Assembly: GCA_028287665.1 (NCBI GenBank)
Contig: JAQBPF010000508.1
Location: 1-21,886 of the forward strand
Length of the DNA stretch: 21,886 nucleotides
From: Deinococcus sp.
Lineage (GTDB): Bacteria > Deinococcota > Deinococci > Deinococcales > Deinococcaceae
Direction of reading: 5' to 3'
Below are positions 12,180 through 20,676 of the stretch, piece by piece; position 1 is the stretch's first letter; the number at the start of each line of letters is the position of its first letter. Position numbers and translations under genes: made by a program. Below the pieces are notes generated by a model. The model searched no databases. It had not been told where the DNA came from and saw nothing but the letters and a program-made list of their open reading frames with translations.

Positions 12180-12188
12180 CAGCCTAGC
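12180..12188 (-). promoter_or_regulatory. Candidate leaderless extended -10 box of ligA
   Basis: TGCTAGGCT on the minus strand combines a TGN extension with a TANNNT -10 box and ends 5 bases before the ligA ATG. There is no ribosome-binding site in between. Confidence 0.45.
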
Positions 12189-12216
12189 ATTCCTGCCCGA
12201 ATCTGCCCGGCCCAAA

Positions 12217-12230
12217 ATGTAAAGTGACAT
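12217..12230. promoter_or_regulatory. Inverted repeat near the -35 region of ligA (possible operator)
   Basis: ATGT and ACAT half-sites are separated by 6 bases (ATGTAAAGTGACAT). The flanking bases extend the symmetry by one to AATGT/ACATT. The site lies 43-56 bases upstream of the ligA start, where a repressor could act. The TGACAT half matches the Deinococcus RDRM damage-response motif, but the other half and the spacing do not. Confidence 0.3.
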
Positions 12231-12271
12231 TGAGCAATGGCAGAGGCACAGGCCACAGCCAGCCGCCCAAT

Positions 12272-12293
12272 CTAAAGAAAACCTAAAGAACGC
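12272..12293 (+). repeat. 11-base tandem direct repeat CTAAAGAA
   Basis: CTAAAGAAAAC (12272-12282) is followed directly by CTAAAGAACGC (12283-12293). An 11-base period places both copies on the same face of the helix, the arrangement bound by OmpR/PhoB-type response regulators. It lies about 85 bases upstream of the BMP gene -10 box and about 100 bases upstream of ligA, so either gene could be its target. Confidence 0.4.
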
Positions 12294-12375
12294 ATCAGCA
12301 CCACCTTCCTGTTTCCCTCATCCACGTCAGGCTCACCGTAATGCGGGGCAGGGTCTAGACACGGGGCGGATTGCG

Positions 12376-12381
12376 TATACT
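12376..12381 (+). promoter_or_regulatory. -10 box of the third BMP gene
   Basis: TATACT is a near-consensus -10 box 43 bases before the ATG at 12425, leaving a leader that contains CCGGAGG. A -35 with good spacing is not evident; TAGACA at 12356-12361 is only 14 bases away. Confidence 0.55.
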
Positions 12382-12424
12382 CTGTCTAAGCATTCCGTTT
12401 AAACCAAACCCCGGAGGATCACCC

Positions 12425-13540
12425 ATGAAGACCAGCTCCATAAAGAAAGGCCTGACTCTTGCCCTCGCCCTGACCACCACCCTTGCCGCCGCGCAGGGAG
12501 CCGTTCGCGTGGGCATGGCCTACGACGCAGGCGGAAAAGCCGACAAGAGCTTTAACCAGAGCGCCTACGAAGGCAGCCAGCGGGCCTCCAAAGCCCTCGG
12601 CATTCAGGTCAAAGACTTTGAACCCAGCGATCCCAGCCAGGTCATTCAGGGCATCCGTTCGTTTGCCACCGAAGGCTTCGACCTGACCATCGGCGTGGGC
12701 TTTGCCAACAATGCCAGCATCAGCCAGGTCGCCAAAGAGAACCCTGACCTGTACTTCGGCCTGATCGACGACGTGAGCGCCGCCAAGAACGTGGCGAGCC
12801 TCGTGTTTAAGGAAGAAGAAGGCAGCTACCTCGTGGGCTACCTCGCCGCCATGAACAGCAGCACCGGAGTCCTGGGCTTCGTGGGCGGCATGGACATCCC
12901 CCTGATCCACAAGTTCGAAGCAGGCTACACGGCGGGCGCAAAAGCCGCCAATCCCAAAGTCAAGGTCTACTCTCAGTACGTGGGCACCACGCCCGACGCC
13001 TGGAACAACCCCGGCAAGGCCAAGGAAATCGCGGCCAGCATGCGTTCTCGCGGCGCTGACATCATCTTCGCAGCAGCGGGCGGCAGCGGCAACGGCGTGA
13101 TCGACTACATCAAGCAGACCCAGTGCCTCAAGGCAGGCAGCCTGCCCAGCGGCGTGAAGTTCAGCACCAACAACTTTGCCAAGGTGGGCAAGAGCGCCAG
13201 CTACAAGAACGCCTGCGCTGGCAACACCCGCCCCATGTTCTTCATCGGTGTGGACAGCAACCAGAACTACCTCGGCGACTTCGACAAGAACCCCGCTACC
13301 CTCAACCACGGCCTGACCTCCATGCTCAAGCGTGTTGACAACGCCGTGTACACGCTGATCAAGGACGTGAAGGGCGGCAGCTTCAAGGGCGGAGAGCGCC
13401 GCTTCGGCCTGAAGGAAGGCGGCGTAGGTTACGCCGTGGACGCCTTCAACAAGGGTCTGATCAGCAGCACCCAGGTCGCCAAGGTCGAAGCCGTCAAGGC
13501 CCAGATCATCAGCGGCAAGATCAAGGTTCCCAACAAGTAA
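12425..13540 (+). CDS. BMP/PnrA-family solute-binding protein
   Basis: This exported receptor of the BMP family is probably for nucleosides or a related solute. The 371-residue protein has a Sec signal (MKTSSIKKGLTLALALTTTLAAAQ) with no lipobox cysteine. The ligand motif is the most canonical of the three paralogs in the window: YDAGGKADKSFNQSAYEG (33-50). Cys234 and Cys264 align with Cys pairs in both minus-strand paralogs, but the CxxC of those two is absent here (AKAANPK instead). FFIGVDSNQNYLGDFDKNPATL and GLTSMLKRVDNAVYT are near-identical to the paralog at 2969. The ATG at 12425 follows GGAGG by 7 bases; the frame extends back to 12371, across the -10 box. It stands alone, with a terminator right after it and no permease or ATPase nearby. 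Confidence 0.93.
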   Translation: MKTSSIKKGLTLALALTTTLAAAQGAVRVGMAYDAGGKADKSFNQSAYEGSQRASKALGIQVKDFEPSDPSQVIQGIRSFATEGFDLTIGVGFANNASISQVAKENPDLYFGLIDDVSAAKNVASLVFKEEEGSYLVGYLAAMNSSTGVLGFVGGMDIPLIHKFEAGYTAGAKAANPKVKVYSQYVGTTPDAWNNPGKAKEIAASMRSRGADIIFAAAGGSGNGVIDYIKQTQCLKAGSLPSGVKFSTNNFAKVGKSASYKNACAGNTRPMFFIGVDSNQNYLGDFDKNPATLNHGLTSMLKRVDNAVYTLIKDVKGGSFKGGERRFGLKEGGVGYAVDAFNKGLISSTQVAKVEAVKAQIISGKIKVPNK

Positions 13541-13564
13541 GTCTCAACTTGTCAGAATTTCAGA

Positions 13565-13595
13565 AGAGGTGGCCTTTCGGGGTCGCCTCTTTTTT
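13565..13595 (+). terminator. Intrinsic terminator of the third BMP gene
   Basis: A 10-base-pair stem (AGAGGTGGCC at 13565-13574 against 13581-13590, with two G-T wobbles) and a short TTTCGG loop are followed by a run of six T. It begins 24 bases after the stop codon. Confidence 0.85.
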
Positions 13596-13659
13596 GCTGC
13601 CGAGATATGGGGTCAGGAACGCACAGTGTGGGTAAACATTTCGGCAACATCCCTCAAGA

Positions 13660-13691
13660 AGCAGGCCCACCGCAACATCGGTGGGCCTGCT
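13660..13691 (-). terminator. Terminator hairpin of the amino acid permease gene
   Basis: A perfect 13-base inverted repeat, AGCAGGCCCACCG (13660-13672), has its complement at 13679-13691 and a 6-base loop. It lies 19 bases beyond the permease stop. The minus-strand 3' side is TCTTGAGG, only moderately T-rich, so it may be a weak terminator or an RNA-stabilising hairpin. Confidence 0.65.
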
Positions 13692-13710
13692 GGTTTACGG
13701 TGCCCCTGGT

Positions 13711-14505
13711 CTACCGGCTGGCGACCTTGACCCGTTTTTCCAACTGATCGGTAAACAGAGTCATGACTGTGGTAAGGGCCAGATACACGGCGGCCACCGT
13801 CGTCAGCACTGGAATAGGCTCAAAGCTTTCGCTGCTGACGCGTGATCCAGCCAACGTGAGTTCCAGCAGGGCTATAGAACTGGCCAGAGAAGAATCTTTG
13901 AGCAGGGCCACCAGGTTATTGACCAACGGCGGGACGACTATCCGGAGGGCCTGAGGCAAGACCACGGTCGACATGGTTTGCGCTCCATTCAGGCCAAGGC
14001 TGCGGGCAGCTTCGCCCTGTCCGGGTGGAATGGCAAGAATCCCTGCCCGAATAACTTCGGCGTTGTACGCGCCCACGTTGAGGGCCAGCGCCACCACTGC
14101 CGACCAGAATTCATTCAGTTCAACATCAATGCCAATGCTTTTGAGGAGTGGCGGCACAGCGTTGTAGACGAACAGAATCTGAACCAGCAGAGGCGTACCA
14201 CGTACCAGCCAGATAAAAATGCTGGCAGGCAGGCGCACCCACCACAGCGCACTGGTTCTCTGAATACCGGCAATGACACCCAGAATCAGCCCGATCAGGC
14301 CGCTGACCACGGTGAGTTGCAAGGTCATCCGTGCGCCTTCTACAAACAGGTCGGCGCGTGGGCCAATCGGATCGGGCATTTGGCGCAAGATGACCGTAAT
14401 CAGCAAAAAGAGCAGCAGAAAGGCGGCGGCGGCTCCGCCAAACCACAGCAGGAGAGTGCCGCCGCCCATCGGTTGCTGACGGGGCGTGGTTACGGGTTTG
14501 GTCAT
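13711..14505 (-). CDS. Polar amino acid ABC transporter permease
   Basis: This is an inner membrane permease of the His/Glu/Gln type ABC importer family (HisM/GlnP-like). With the ATG at 14505 it has 264 residues: a first helix at about 17-40, then the conserved core MTLQLTVVSGLIGLILGV. The ATPase-contact EAA loop reads GEAARSLGLN (164-173). WLVRGTPLLVQ (99-109) is also typical. A TTG at 14526 would add seven residues, but the ATG is simpler. The binding protein gene starts upstream on the same strand, with a 242-base gap. No cognate ATPase lies beside them; the ATPase at 15703 is of a sugar type. Confidence 0.92.
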   Translation of the reverse strand: MTKPVTTPRQQPMGGGTLLLWFGGAAAAFLLLFLLITVILRQMPDPIGPRADLFVEGARMTLQLTVVSGLIGLILGVIAGIQRTSALWWVRLPASIFIWLVRGTPLLVQILFVYNAVPPLLKSIGIDVELNEFWSAVVALALNVGAYNAEVIRAGILAIPPGQGEAARSLGLNGAQTMSTVVLPQALRIVVPPLVNNLVALLKDSSLASSIALLELTLAGSRVSSESFEPIPVLTTVAAVYLALTTVMTLFTDQLEKRVKVASR

Positions 14506-14747
14506 GCGCCCACCCACAGGAGGCAAGGGCAGAAACGTGATCCAGTCAGGTTTTGCATTGGCTGAATGATGTCACATCCGACACAAAGAAGGTGGTTTAT
14601 GACTGAACATCTTCTGAATTTCTATGCTGTCCGGTGTCGTCCAAAGCGGATCAGCTGAGGCGACACTCCAGAGAAGGCAACAACACCAACTGGCAGAAGG
14701 CGGCCTTTCCAAGCGCCGCCCCACAGAAAGGTCCTCGCGTCTGGGTA

Positions 14748-15518
14748 TCAGCTCTTACAGCGCACGTCCTGACCGAAGTACTTCCCGCTGATCTTGGCGT
14801 AGGAGCCGTCGCTCAGGGATTTGTTGAGTGCCGAGTTCAGTTCTTTCAGCAAGCTGACGTTGCCCTTCTGAACGGCCATACCGATCCGCTCATTGAACAG
14901 CAGCGCACCCTGAACGACCTTGCCTTTCTGGGCCTTCACCAGTTCGATTCCGGTGAATTTGTCGCCCACCCAGGCATCGGCGCGGCCTGCCATCAGGGCG
15001 GCCTGCGCGTCGGTGTCTTTGGGGAAGGTCTTCACGTCTTTGACGCCGGGAACTTTCCGAACATTCTCAAGGTAGGTGGTGCCGACCTGTACAGCCACCG
15101 TTTTGCCGCTGAGCGCCGCTGCCGTCATGGGGCCGCCGGGTTTGGTCACGATGGCGCCGCCCGTGCAGTAGTGTGGGCTGGCAAAATCGACAGCTTTGGC
15201 CCGCTCTGGCGTGATGCCGTGGCTGGCGATCACGAAGTCGTAGCGGTCGCTTTTCAGGCCAATCAGCAGGTTGTCGAAAGGCTGCGTGACCCACTGCACC
15301 TTCAGGCCGAGGCTTTTGGCGAGTTCATTGGCCAACTCGACTTCAAATCCCGTCAGTTCCTTGCCTTTCAGTACATTGAAAGGAGGAAACGCGCCTTCGG
15401 TGGCAATCTTGATGGTGCCGCTCTTTTTGATGTCGGTCCAGGTGCGGGCCTGTGCGGTGCTGGCCAGCAGGGCAAGGGCGGTGAGGGTCAACAGGGCGGT
15501 CTGAATGGGTCGCTTCAT
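14748..15518 (-). CDS. Polar amino acid ABC transporter substrate-binding protein
   Basis: This is a type II periplasmic binding protein (family 3) that delivers an amino acid to the adjacent permease. The 256-residue precursor has a signal peptide (MKRPIQTALLTLTALALLASTAQA, cleavage after residue 24) and no lipobox. Family marks are IKIATEGAFPPFNVL (37-50), GFEVELANELAKSLGLKVQWV and RYDFVIASHGITPERAKAVDFASPHY. Two cysteines (in HYCTGG and at the C-terminus, VRCKS) could form a disulfide. The ATG at 15518 follows AAGGAG by 6 bases. The open frame reaches 15752 but would overlap the promoter and the UgpC stop region. Its promoter is visible and the permease lies downstream. Confidence 0.93.
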   Translation of the reverse strand: MKRPIQTALLTLTALALLASTAQARTWTDIKKSGTIKIATEGAFPPFNVLKGKELTGFEVELANELAKSLGLKVQWVTQPFDNLLIGLKSDRYDFVIASHGITPERAKAVDFASPHYCTGGAIVTKPGGPMTAAALSGKTVAVQVGTTYLENVRKVPGVKDVKTFPKDTDAQAALMAGRADAWVGDKFTGIELVKAQKGKVVQGALLFNERIGMAVQKGNVSLLKELNSALNKSLSDGSYAKISGKYFGQDVRCKS

Positions 15519-15542
15519 GGTTCTCCTTAAATGGATCACGTC

Positions 15543-15557
15543 TTCCCTGAATGGGAA
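15543..15557. promoter_or_regulatory. Small inverted repeat in the binding-protein leader
   Basis: TTCCC-TGAAT-GGGAA is a perfect 5-base inverted repeat between the predicted transcription start and the ribosome site of the amino acid binding-protein gene. It could be an operator or a leader hairpin; nothing more can be said. Confidence 0.25.
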
Positions 15558-15579
15558 AGCGGGGACGTTGAGATGCGGC

Positions 15580-15608
15580 AGTCTAGCGCCAGATGAAAGG
15601 CGGGTAAA
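15580..15608 (-). promoter_or_regulatory. Promoter of the amino acid binding-protein gene
   Basis: On the minus strand, TTTACC (15608-15603) and TAGACT (15585-15580) are separated by exactly 17 bases, a good vegetative sigma factor match. It predicts a leader of about 55 bases and lies just downstream of the UgpC terminator. Confidence 0.6.
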
Positions 15609-15639
15609 GGCAAGCAGGATGAGAAGGTGCCGACAGGTG

Positions 15640-15675
15640 AAAACTGCGCCGCCCTCCAACAGGAAGGCGGCGCAG
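15640..15675 (-). terminator. Intrinsic terminator of the ugpC-type ATPase gene
   Basis: CTGCGCCGCC (15644-15653) pairs perfectly with 15666-15675 over a 12-base loop. On the minus strand the stem is followed by TTTT. It begins 27 bases after the gene's stop codon at 15703 and ends the transcript before the next promoter. Confidence 0.8.
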
Positions 15676-15702
15676 AACAGGGCTATTTCAGAGCAGCTGA
15701 GA

Positions 15703-16905
15703 TCAGACTTTGTTGAGTCCGATGACGGGTGCGGCGGCGCTGCTGGGAACACCAGGGTACTCGTAGCCGAGGTTCAGCGTATCGGCCTGACCGCGCTTGC
15801 CCGTAGGCGTGCCCCGGTCGATGGCGTCTTCGCTGGTGAGGTCGAAGGCGTGCAGGCGGGTCTGATCGATCAGCAGATCGATATCGTCACCGGGCTGCAC
15901 GATGGCCTGACCTTCGACCTTACAGGTCAGGTTCTGTCCGGCCACTTCGATGATGAGGTCGGTCTGGGCGCCCAGAGGCTCCACGACCACGACTTTGCCA
16001 CGCAGCACGTTGTTGCCACGGGGAATGTCGGTCATGCCGACGACGCCGATATGCTCTGGGCGAATGCCCATGGCCACGTCTTTGCCTTCGTAAGCCTTCA
16101 GCGAGCGGGCCAGCAGCCCCATCGCAGACACGCGGCTGCCGCCCAACACGAATTCGCCGTTGGTGACTTTGGCCGTCAGCAGGTTCATGCTGGGGCTGCC
16201 GATGAAGCCTGCCACGAACTTGTTCTTGGGGAAATCGTAGAGGTTCATGGGCGTATCGACTTGCATGATCACGCCGTCGCGCATGACCACGATGCGGTTG
16301 CCGAGCGTCATGGCTTCGACCTGATCGTGGGTCACGTAGATGATGGTGGCGCCGAGGCGGCGGTGCAACTGGCTGATCTGCGAGCGCATTTCGACGCGCA
16401 ACTTGGCGTCAAGGTTGGACAGAGGCTCGTCCATGAGGAACACTTTGGGTTCGCGCACGATGGCGCGTCCCATCGCAACACGCTGACGCTGACCGCCGGA
16501 AAGCTCTTTCGGCTTGCGGCCCAACAGGTGCTCGATTTGCAGAATTTTGGCGGCGTCACGGACGCGGCGGTCAATCTCTTCTTTGGGGGTCTTGCGGAGC
16601 TTCAGACCAAATGCCATGTTCTCGTAGACGTTCATGTGGGGGTAGAGCGCGTAGTTTTGGAACACCATCGCGATATCGCGGTCTTTGGGCGGAACATCGT
16701 TCACGATGCGGTCGCCGATCTTCAGCACGCCGTCGCTGATGTCTTCCAGGCCAGCTATCATCCGCAGGGTCGTGGATTTACCACAGCCCGATGGTCCTAC
16801 GAACACCATGAATTCACGGTCTTCGATGTGAAGGTTGAAGTCCTTCACTGCGTGATGCTTGCTGCCGTACCGCTTGTTGATGTGCTCCAGAATGACTTCG
16901 GCCAT
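15703..16905 (-). CDS. ugpC: Sugar ABC transporter ATP-binding protein (UgpC/MalK/MsiK type)
   Basis: This ATPase powers CUT1-family importers for sugars or glycerol-3-phosphate at the inner face of the membrane. The 400-residue protein has Walker A GPSGCGKST (37-45), Q-loop Gln83, signature LSGGQ (135-139), Walker B FLMDE (156-160), D-loop SNLDAK and His193 in THDQVEAMT. The C-terminal OB/TOBE region (about 240-390) is of the MalK kind. The ATG at 16905 follows AAAGGTAGG. No sugar permease or binding protein is adjacent, which suggests a shared ATPase serving several importers, as MsiK does in Streptomyces. The name ugpC is the usual family label and not proof of glycerol phosphate as substrate. 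Confidence 0.93.
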   Translation of the reverse strand: MAEVILEHINKRYGSKHHAVKDFNLHIEDREFMVFVGPSGCGKSTTLRMIAGLEDISDGVLKIGDRIVNDVPPKDRDIAMVFQNYALYPHMNVYENMAFGLKLRKTPKEEIDRRVRDAAKILQIEHLLGRKPKELSGGQRQRVAMGRAIVREPKVFLMDEPLSNLDAKLRVEMRSQISQLHRRLGATIIYVTHDQVEAMTLGNRIVVMRDGVIMQVDTPMNLYDFPKNKFVAGFIGSPSMNLLTAKVTNGEFVLGGSRVSAMGLLARSLKAYEGKDVAMGIRPEHIGVVGMTDIPRGNNVLRGKVVVVEPLGAQTDLIIEVAGQNLTCKVEGQAIVQPGDDIDLLIDQTRLHAFDLTSEDAIDRGTPTGKRGQADTLNLGYEYPGVPSSAAAPVIGLNKV

Positions 16906-17352
16906 GATGTGCCTACCTTTCGCCCCTGCTCTTGTTCGTGAATGGTGCCTCTCCCAGACAGGAGAAACGGGCCGAACAACCGGGGTACGCTGAACGAGAA
17001 TCCGGGGTTTACATTGTTGCCGTGCTGACCCGTGAAGTTTAACACGCTCGGTGGAGGTATGGGTGTGAAATTGAATAGGTGACTTACCGTCAAGCCCTCC
17101 AACAGTGGCCGAACGACAGTCTTACAGTCCAGAAAGGCGCTCTGGCAGGGCAATGGTGCATTTTAGGCCCGCTGTCCCCACTCCACAGCATTTTCCATCA
17201 GAGGAGGCGGTGGGCCTTAGGGCTGGGTTGGCCGGGCCTCTGTTGGCGTCAAGTCTGCCCTACAGCGCGTGCCCTTGACCTGCCGGAGCTGGCCCGGACC
17301 CCTCCGCCTAAAGTCGGTTTCCTCCCTCATCTGCGCCGCCTACACTGATCCC
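16906..17352. other. 447-base non-coding region between divergent genes
   Basis: This gap lies between the minus-strand ATPase and the plus-strand small membrane protein. Short open frames occur on both strands, but none has a start signal or protein-like composition. The ATPase promoter should be here; I could not find a convincing pair of boxes. CCTAAAG at 17307-17313 and the TACACT -10 box at 17341 belong to the plus-strand side. Confidence 0.55.
17341..17346 (+). promoter_or_regulatory. Candidate leaderless -10 box
   Basis: TACACT ends exactly 6 bases before the ATG at 17353, with no Shine-Dalgarno sequence between. This is the best spacing for a leaderless start in the window. Confidence 0.5.
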
Positions 17353-17643
17353 ATGAGCTTTGTTCGCAAGCCCCGGCCCTATTCCTCGGGCCTGAGTGCC
17401 GCGCCGTTGCCGCCTGTGCCCACGCCGACGAACGCGGTGCGGCAACGCACACACAAACGCGAAAAACCGGCGCGGTCAACGGCCCGGCAACCCCGCTCTT
17501 CCTGGGCCACGGCGGTCACGGCACTGGCCGTACTGGGCATCCTGCTGATTTCTATTGTGGGGATGTCAGGACTGGCCAGTCAGGTGTGGCAGGCCGCGCA
17601 GTTTCGTTCGGCGGCGGCAGGCATTTCGGATGTGGCGCGGTAA
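17353..17643 (+). CDS. Small single-helix membrane protein, hypothetical
   Basis: I do not recognise this family. The 96-residue product has a Pro-rich, strongly basic N-terminal half (RKPRPY, then RQRTHKREKPARSTARQPR), one transmembrane helix (TAVTALAVLGILLISIVGMSGLA, about residues 53-75) and a short C-terminal tail of about 20 residues. The positive-inside rule puts the N-terminus in the cytoplasm. I chose the ATG at 17353 because TACACT lies 6 bases upstream; the frame is open back to 17269, but that part has no start signal. It lies 113 bases ahead of the class A PBP gene on the same strand. The topology recalls small bitopic envelope or division proteins, but no function can be assigned. 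Confidence 0.65.
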   Translation: MSFVRKPRPYSSGLSAAPLPPVPTPTNAVRQRTHKREKPARSTARQPRSSWATAVTALAVLGILLISIVGMSGLASQVWQAAQFRSAAAGISDVAR

Positions 17644-17756
17644 GTGAACTGGGATGGACTGGCCCCACCTGAGGACGAGCAGCGGGACAGGGCAGGCGCA
17701 GTGCAGGCGCAACGCCGGGAAGCTAAAGGACATAACAGAACTGTGAACGCAGGAGC

Positions 17757-19871
17757 ATGCAATTTAGCCCAGAGGACCCTCTGTTGAACTTCTGGCGACG
17801 CCGGACCCCCTGGCCGCGCACCCCATTCGTGACCCGGCCCCTGCCCTGGACGCTGCGGCGAATGCTGCGGGCCGGGCTGGCGGGCGTGGGGGCAGCCACG
17901 GTGGGTGTGATCGCGCTGGGCGTGGGCGGTGCGGCGGCCTCAGGCGCCTTCGGGCGGGCGTGGAACCTGCGGGCCGAGCTGCAACCCATAGAGGTGCAGG
18001 ACCGCCGGGGAGCGCCGCTGGGCGTGATTGATCATTGCCGGGAAGGAGGAACGGTGGTCAATGCCGTGCCCTGCCGCGAGTCGTTGAGTGTGCCCCTGAC
18101 CGGTGTTTCGCGGGCCTTTTTGCTGGCGTATGTGGCGAAAGAAGATGTGCGGTTCTTTTCGCATATGGGCGTGGATCTGGGCCGCCTGCCCCGTGCGGTC
18201 CTCAGCGGCGCAGGAGCCAGCACCATTACCCAGCAACTGCTGAAAAACAGCGTGCTGGCAGGCCACTTTGATTACGACACCGGACGGCGCACCCTGCCCT
18301 TGGTGCTGACCCGCAAGGCCACCGAATTCGTGCTGGCCCCGCTGGTCACGTGGCGGTACGGACGGCGGGAGGTGCTGGCCATGAGCGTCAACAGCCTGCC
18401 CTGGCTGGGCATCGGCCAGCGCAAAGGCATTTACGATGCGTCGCGGGCGGTCTTTGGTGTAGACCCCGCCGACCTCACGCTGGCGCAGAGCGCTTTTTTG
18501 GTGGGCCTGCTCCCCGCCCCCGGCAAATATCTGGTCTCCGCGGAAACGCCGCCTGAAGTGTCCACGGCCCGTTTCCGCTGGATGCGGACCCAACAACTGA
18601 TCACCCTGCGTATCCTGCGCTCACGGGGCCTGATTTCTGAGGCAGAGCATCTGGACGCCGTTTCTACGCCGCTTCAGCCCCGGCTGTGGCGGGCCGAATA
18701 CGCGGGCAGCGGCTCGGACCTGAGGCTGGTCAGTGCTTCCCGCAACCCGGAATACACCAACGAACCCGAACCGGTCTGGGCCATGCAGGAACTGGTGCGC
18801 CGAGAGTTGCGGACCAGTGGCCTGGACCCCCGCCGTGTGGCCCGCGTGGTGCTGACACTGGATGCAGGTGCACAGGCCGCCCTGACCCGCCGACTGGCCA
18901 GCAGACCCGCAGGCGTGGCCGAGGGCGCGGCAGTGGTCGATGTGCGCGGCGGGGGCATTGTGGCGCTGGCCAGCAGTACGGGAGGCGAACAGAGCAGCCA
19001 ACCGGGACGGCAATGGGCAGCCACGGCCAGCCGTCCAGTGGCCAGTACGGTCAAACCATTGCTGTACGCCGCTGCTTTTGGCGAGGGCCTGACCCAGCTC
19101 AGCCTCTTTCCCGACCAGGCGACGTCGTATGCAGGCCAGCCTATCCGCAACAATTCCGGCACGTTTCTGGGCCGCCCAGTCAGTATCCGCGAGGCCAACG
19201 CCCGCAGCCTGAATACGGTGGCGGTGCGGGTGGGCACAGACCGTGAAACGACCCTGCGCCGTGTGCTGGACAGCGTGGGATACACCGAGGACACCGCCAA
19301 CCGCTCCAGCCCCGCACTCGGCACCTACCGCTCCTCGCCGCTGAAGGTGGCCGCCACCTATGCCAGTTTTGCCAACGGCGGGCAACTCTGCACCCCGCAC
19401 CTGCTGGCCGAGGTCTATGACCGCAGCGGCAGGCCTTTGCCTTTGCCCCGCCCAGACTGCGCGCCGCTGTGGAATGCAGCAGTGGCCTACGAAACCTTCG
19501 ACCTGTTGACGGGGGCGGTGAATGACCGCACTGGCCACGTGGGGTTTTTGCGCCCCAGCTTCACGCAGAGGTTGACGGGCCGCACCTGGCCTCTGGGGGC
19601 CAAATCGGGCACCACCGACGATGTGCGCGATACCTGGTGTGCAGGGGTCACGCCGCAGTACGCCATGTCGGTGTGGATCGGTGACCCGGACGGCCTGCAA
19701 AGTGTGCCCGCCGACCTGTACCGTGATCAGGCCGCCTGCCGCGAACTGGGACTGTTGCGCGACCTTCCGCACGAGGTCGGCAGCCTGGAAGTGCCCGCCG
19801 GGATGACCCGTGTGGGCGGCGTGGCCGTGCCTGTGCCTGGGCTGAATCCCAAGAATCCGACGCCGCCCTGA
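17757..19871 (+). CDS. Class A penicillin-binding protein (GT51 transglycosylase + transpeptidase)
   Basis: Class A PBPs polymerise and cross-link peptidoglycan outside the inner membrane. The 704-residue protein has a basic N-terminal tail, a membrane anchor (about 36-66), a GT51 domain and a transpeptidase domain. GT51 motif 1 is present (KEDVRFFSHMGVD, Glu129), as is STITQQLLKN. The later GT motifs are altered: the usual I-L-E-x-Y-L-N reads VLAMSVN (Ala208 for Glu), and the conserved L-x-L-x-E reads LTLAQ. The transpeptidase triad is complete: STVK (Ser430, Lys433), SLN (484-486), KSG (616-618). The ATG at 17757 has AGGAG just 1 base upstream, unusually close, but an in-frame TAA at 17733 rules out an upstream start. 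The VWA-like gene follows after 87 bases. Confidence 0.92.
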   Translation: MQFSPEDPLLNFWRRRTPWPRTPFVTRPLPWTLRRMLRAGLAGVGAATVGVIALGVGGAAASGAFGRAWNLRAELQPIEVQDRRGAPLGVIDHCREGGTVVNAVPCRESLSVPLTGVSRAFLLAYVAKEDVRFFSHMGVDLGRLPRAVLSGAGASTITQQLLKNSVLAGHFDYDTGRRTLPLVLTRKATEFVLAPLVTWRYGRREVLAMSVNSLPWLGIGQRKGIYDASRAVFGVDPADLTLAQSAFLVGLLPAPGKYLVSAETPPEVSTARFRWMRTQQLITLRILRSRGLISEAEHLDAVSTPLQPRLWRAEYAGSGSDLRLVSASRNPEYTNEPEPVWAMQELVRRELRTSGLDPRRVARVVLTLDAGAQAALTRRLASRPAGVAEGAAVVDVRGGGIVALASSTGGEQSSQPGRQWAATASRPVASTVKPLLYAAAFGEGLTQLSLFPDQATSYAGQPIRNNSGTFLGRPVSIREANARSLNTVAVRVGTDRETTLRRVLDSVGYTEDTANRSSPALGTYRSSPLKVAATYASFANGGQLCTPHLLAEVYDRSGRPLPLPRPDCAPLWNAAVAYETFDLLTGAVNDRTGHVGFLRPSFTQRLTGRTWPLGAKSGTTDDVRDTWCAGVTPQYAMSVWIGDPDGLQSVPADLYRDQAACRELGLLRDLPHEVGSLEVPAGMTRVGGVAVPVPGLNPKNPTPP

Positions 19872-19958
19872 GTGCCGAGCGCCCGACGTTAACCCTCCAC
19901 CAACAGCCCCGTGCTTCCCTCTGATCCCAGCCCCGCCCCTTCATAAGGAGTTCCCCCG

Positions 19959-20675
<717 letters not shown>

Positions 20676-20676
20676 G

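Noticed and set aside
14568..14578. GATGTCACATC palindrome upstream of the permease
   Set aside because: An 11-base palindrome is too short to call an operator, and it does not match the RDRM motif or any site I can name.
15505..16941. 478-codon plus-strand frame opposite the UgpC-type ATPase
   Set aside because: It is antisense to a gene with all ABC motifs, and it also runs through a promoter and a terminator of the minus strand.
17079..17348. Open frame of 89 codons before the 96-residue gene
   Set aside because: No start signal or recognisable domain; rich in Trp, Leu and Arg as expected for random GC-rich sequence.
18621..19772. 383-codon minus-strand frame inside the PBP gene
   Set aside because: It is a shadow frame of the PBP gene, which has clear catalytic motifs on the plus strand.
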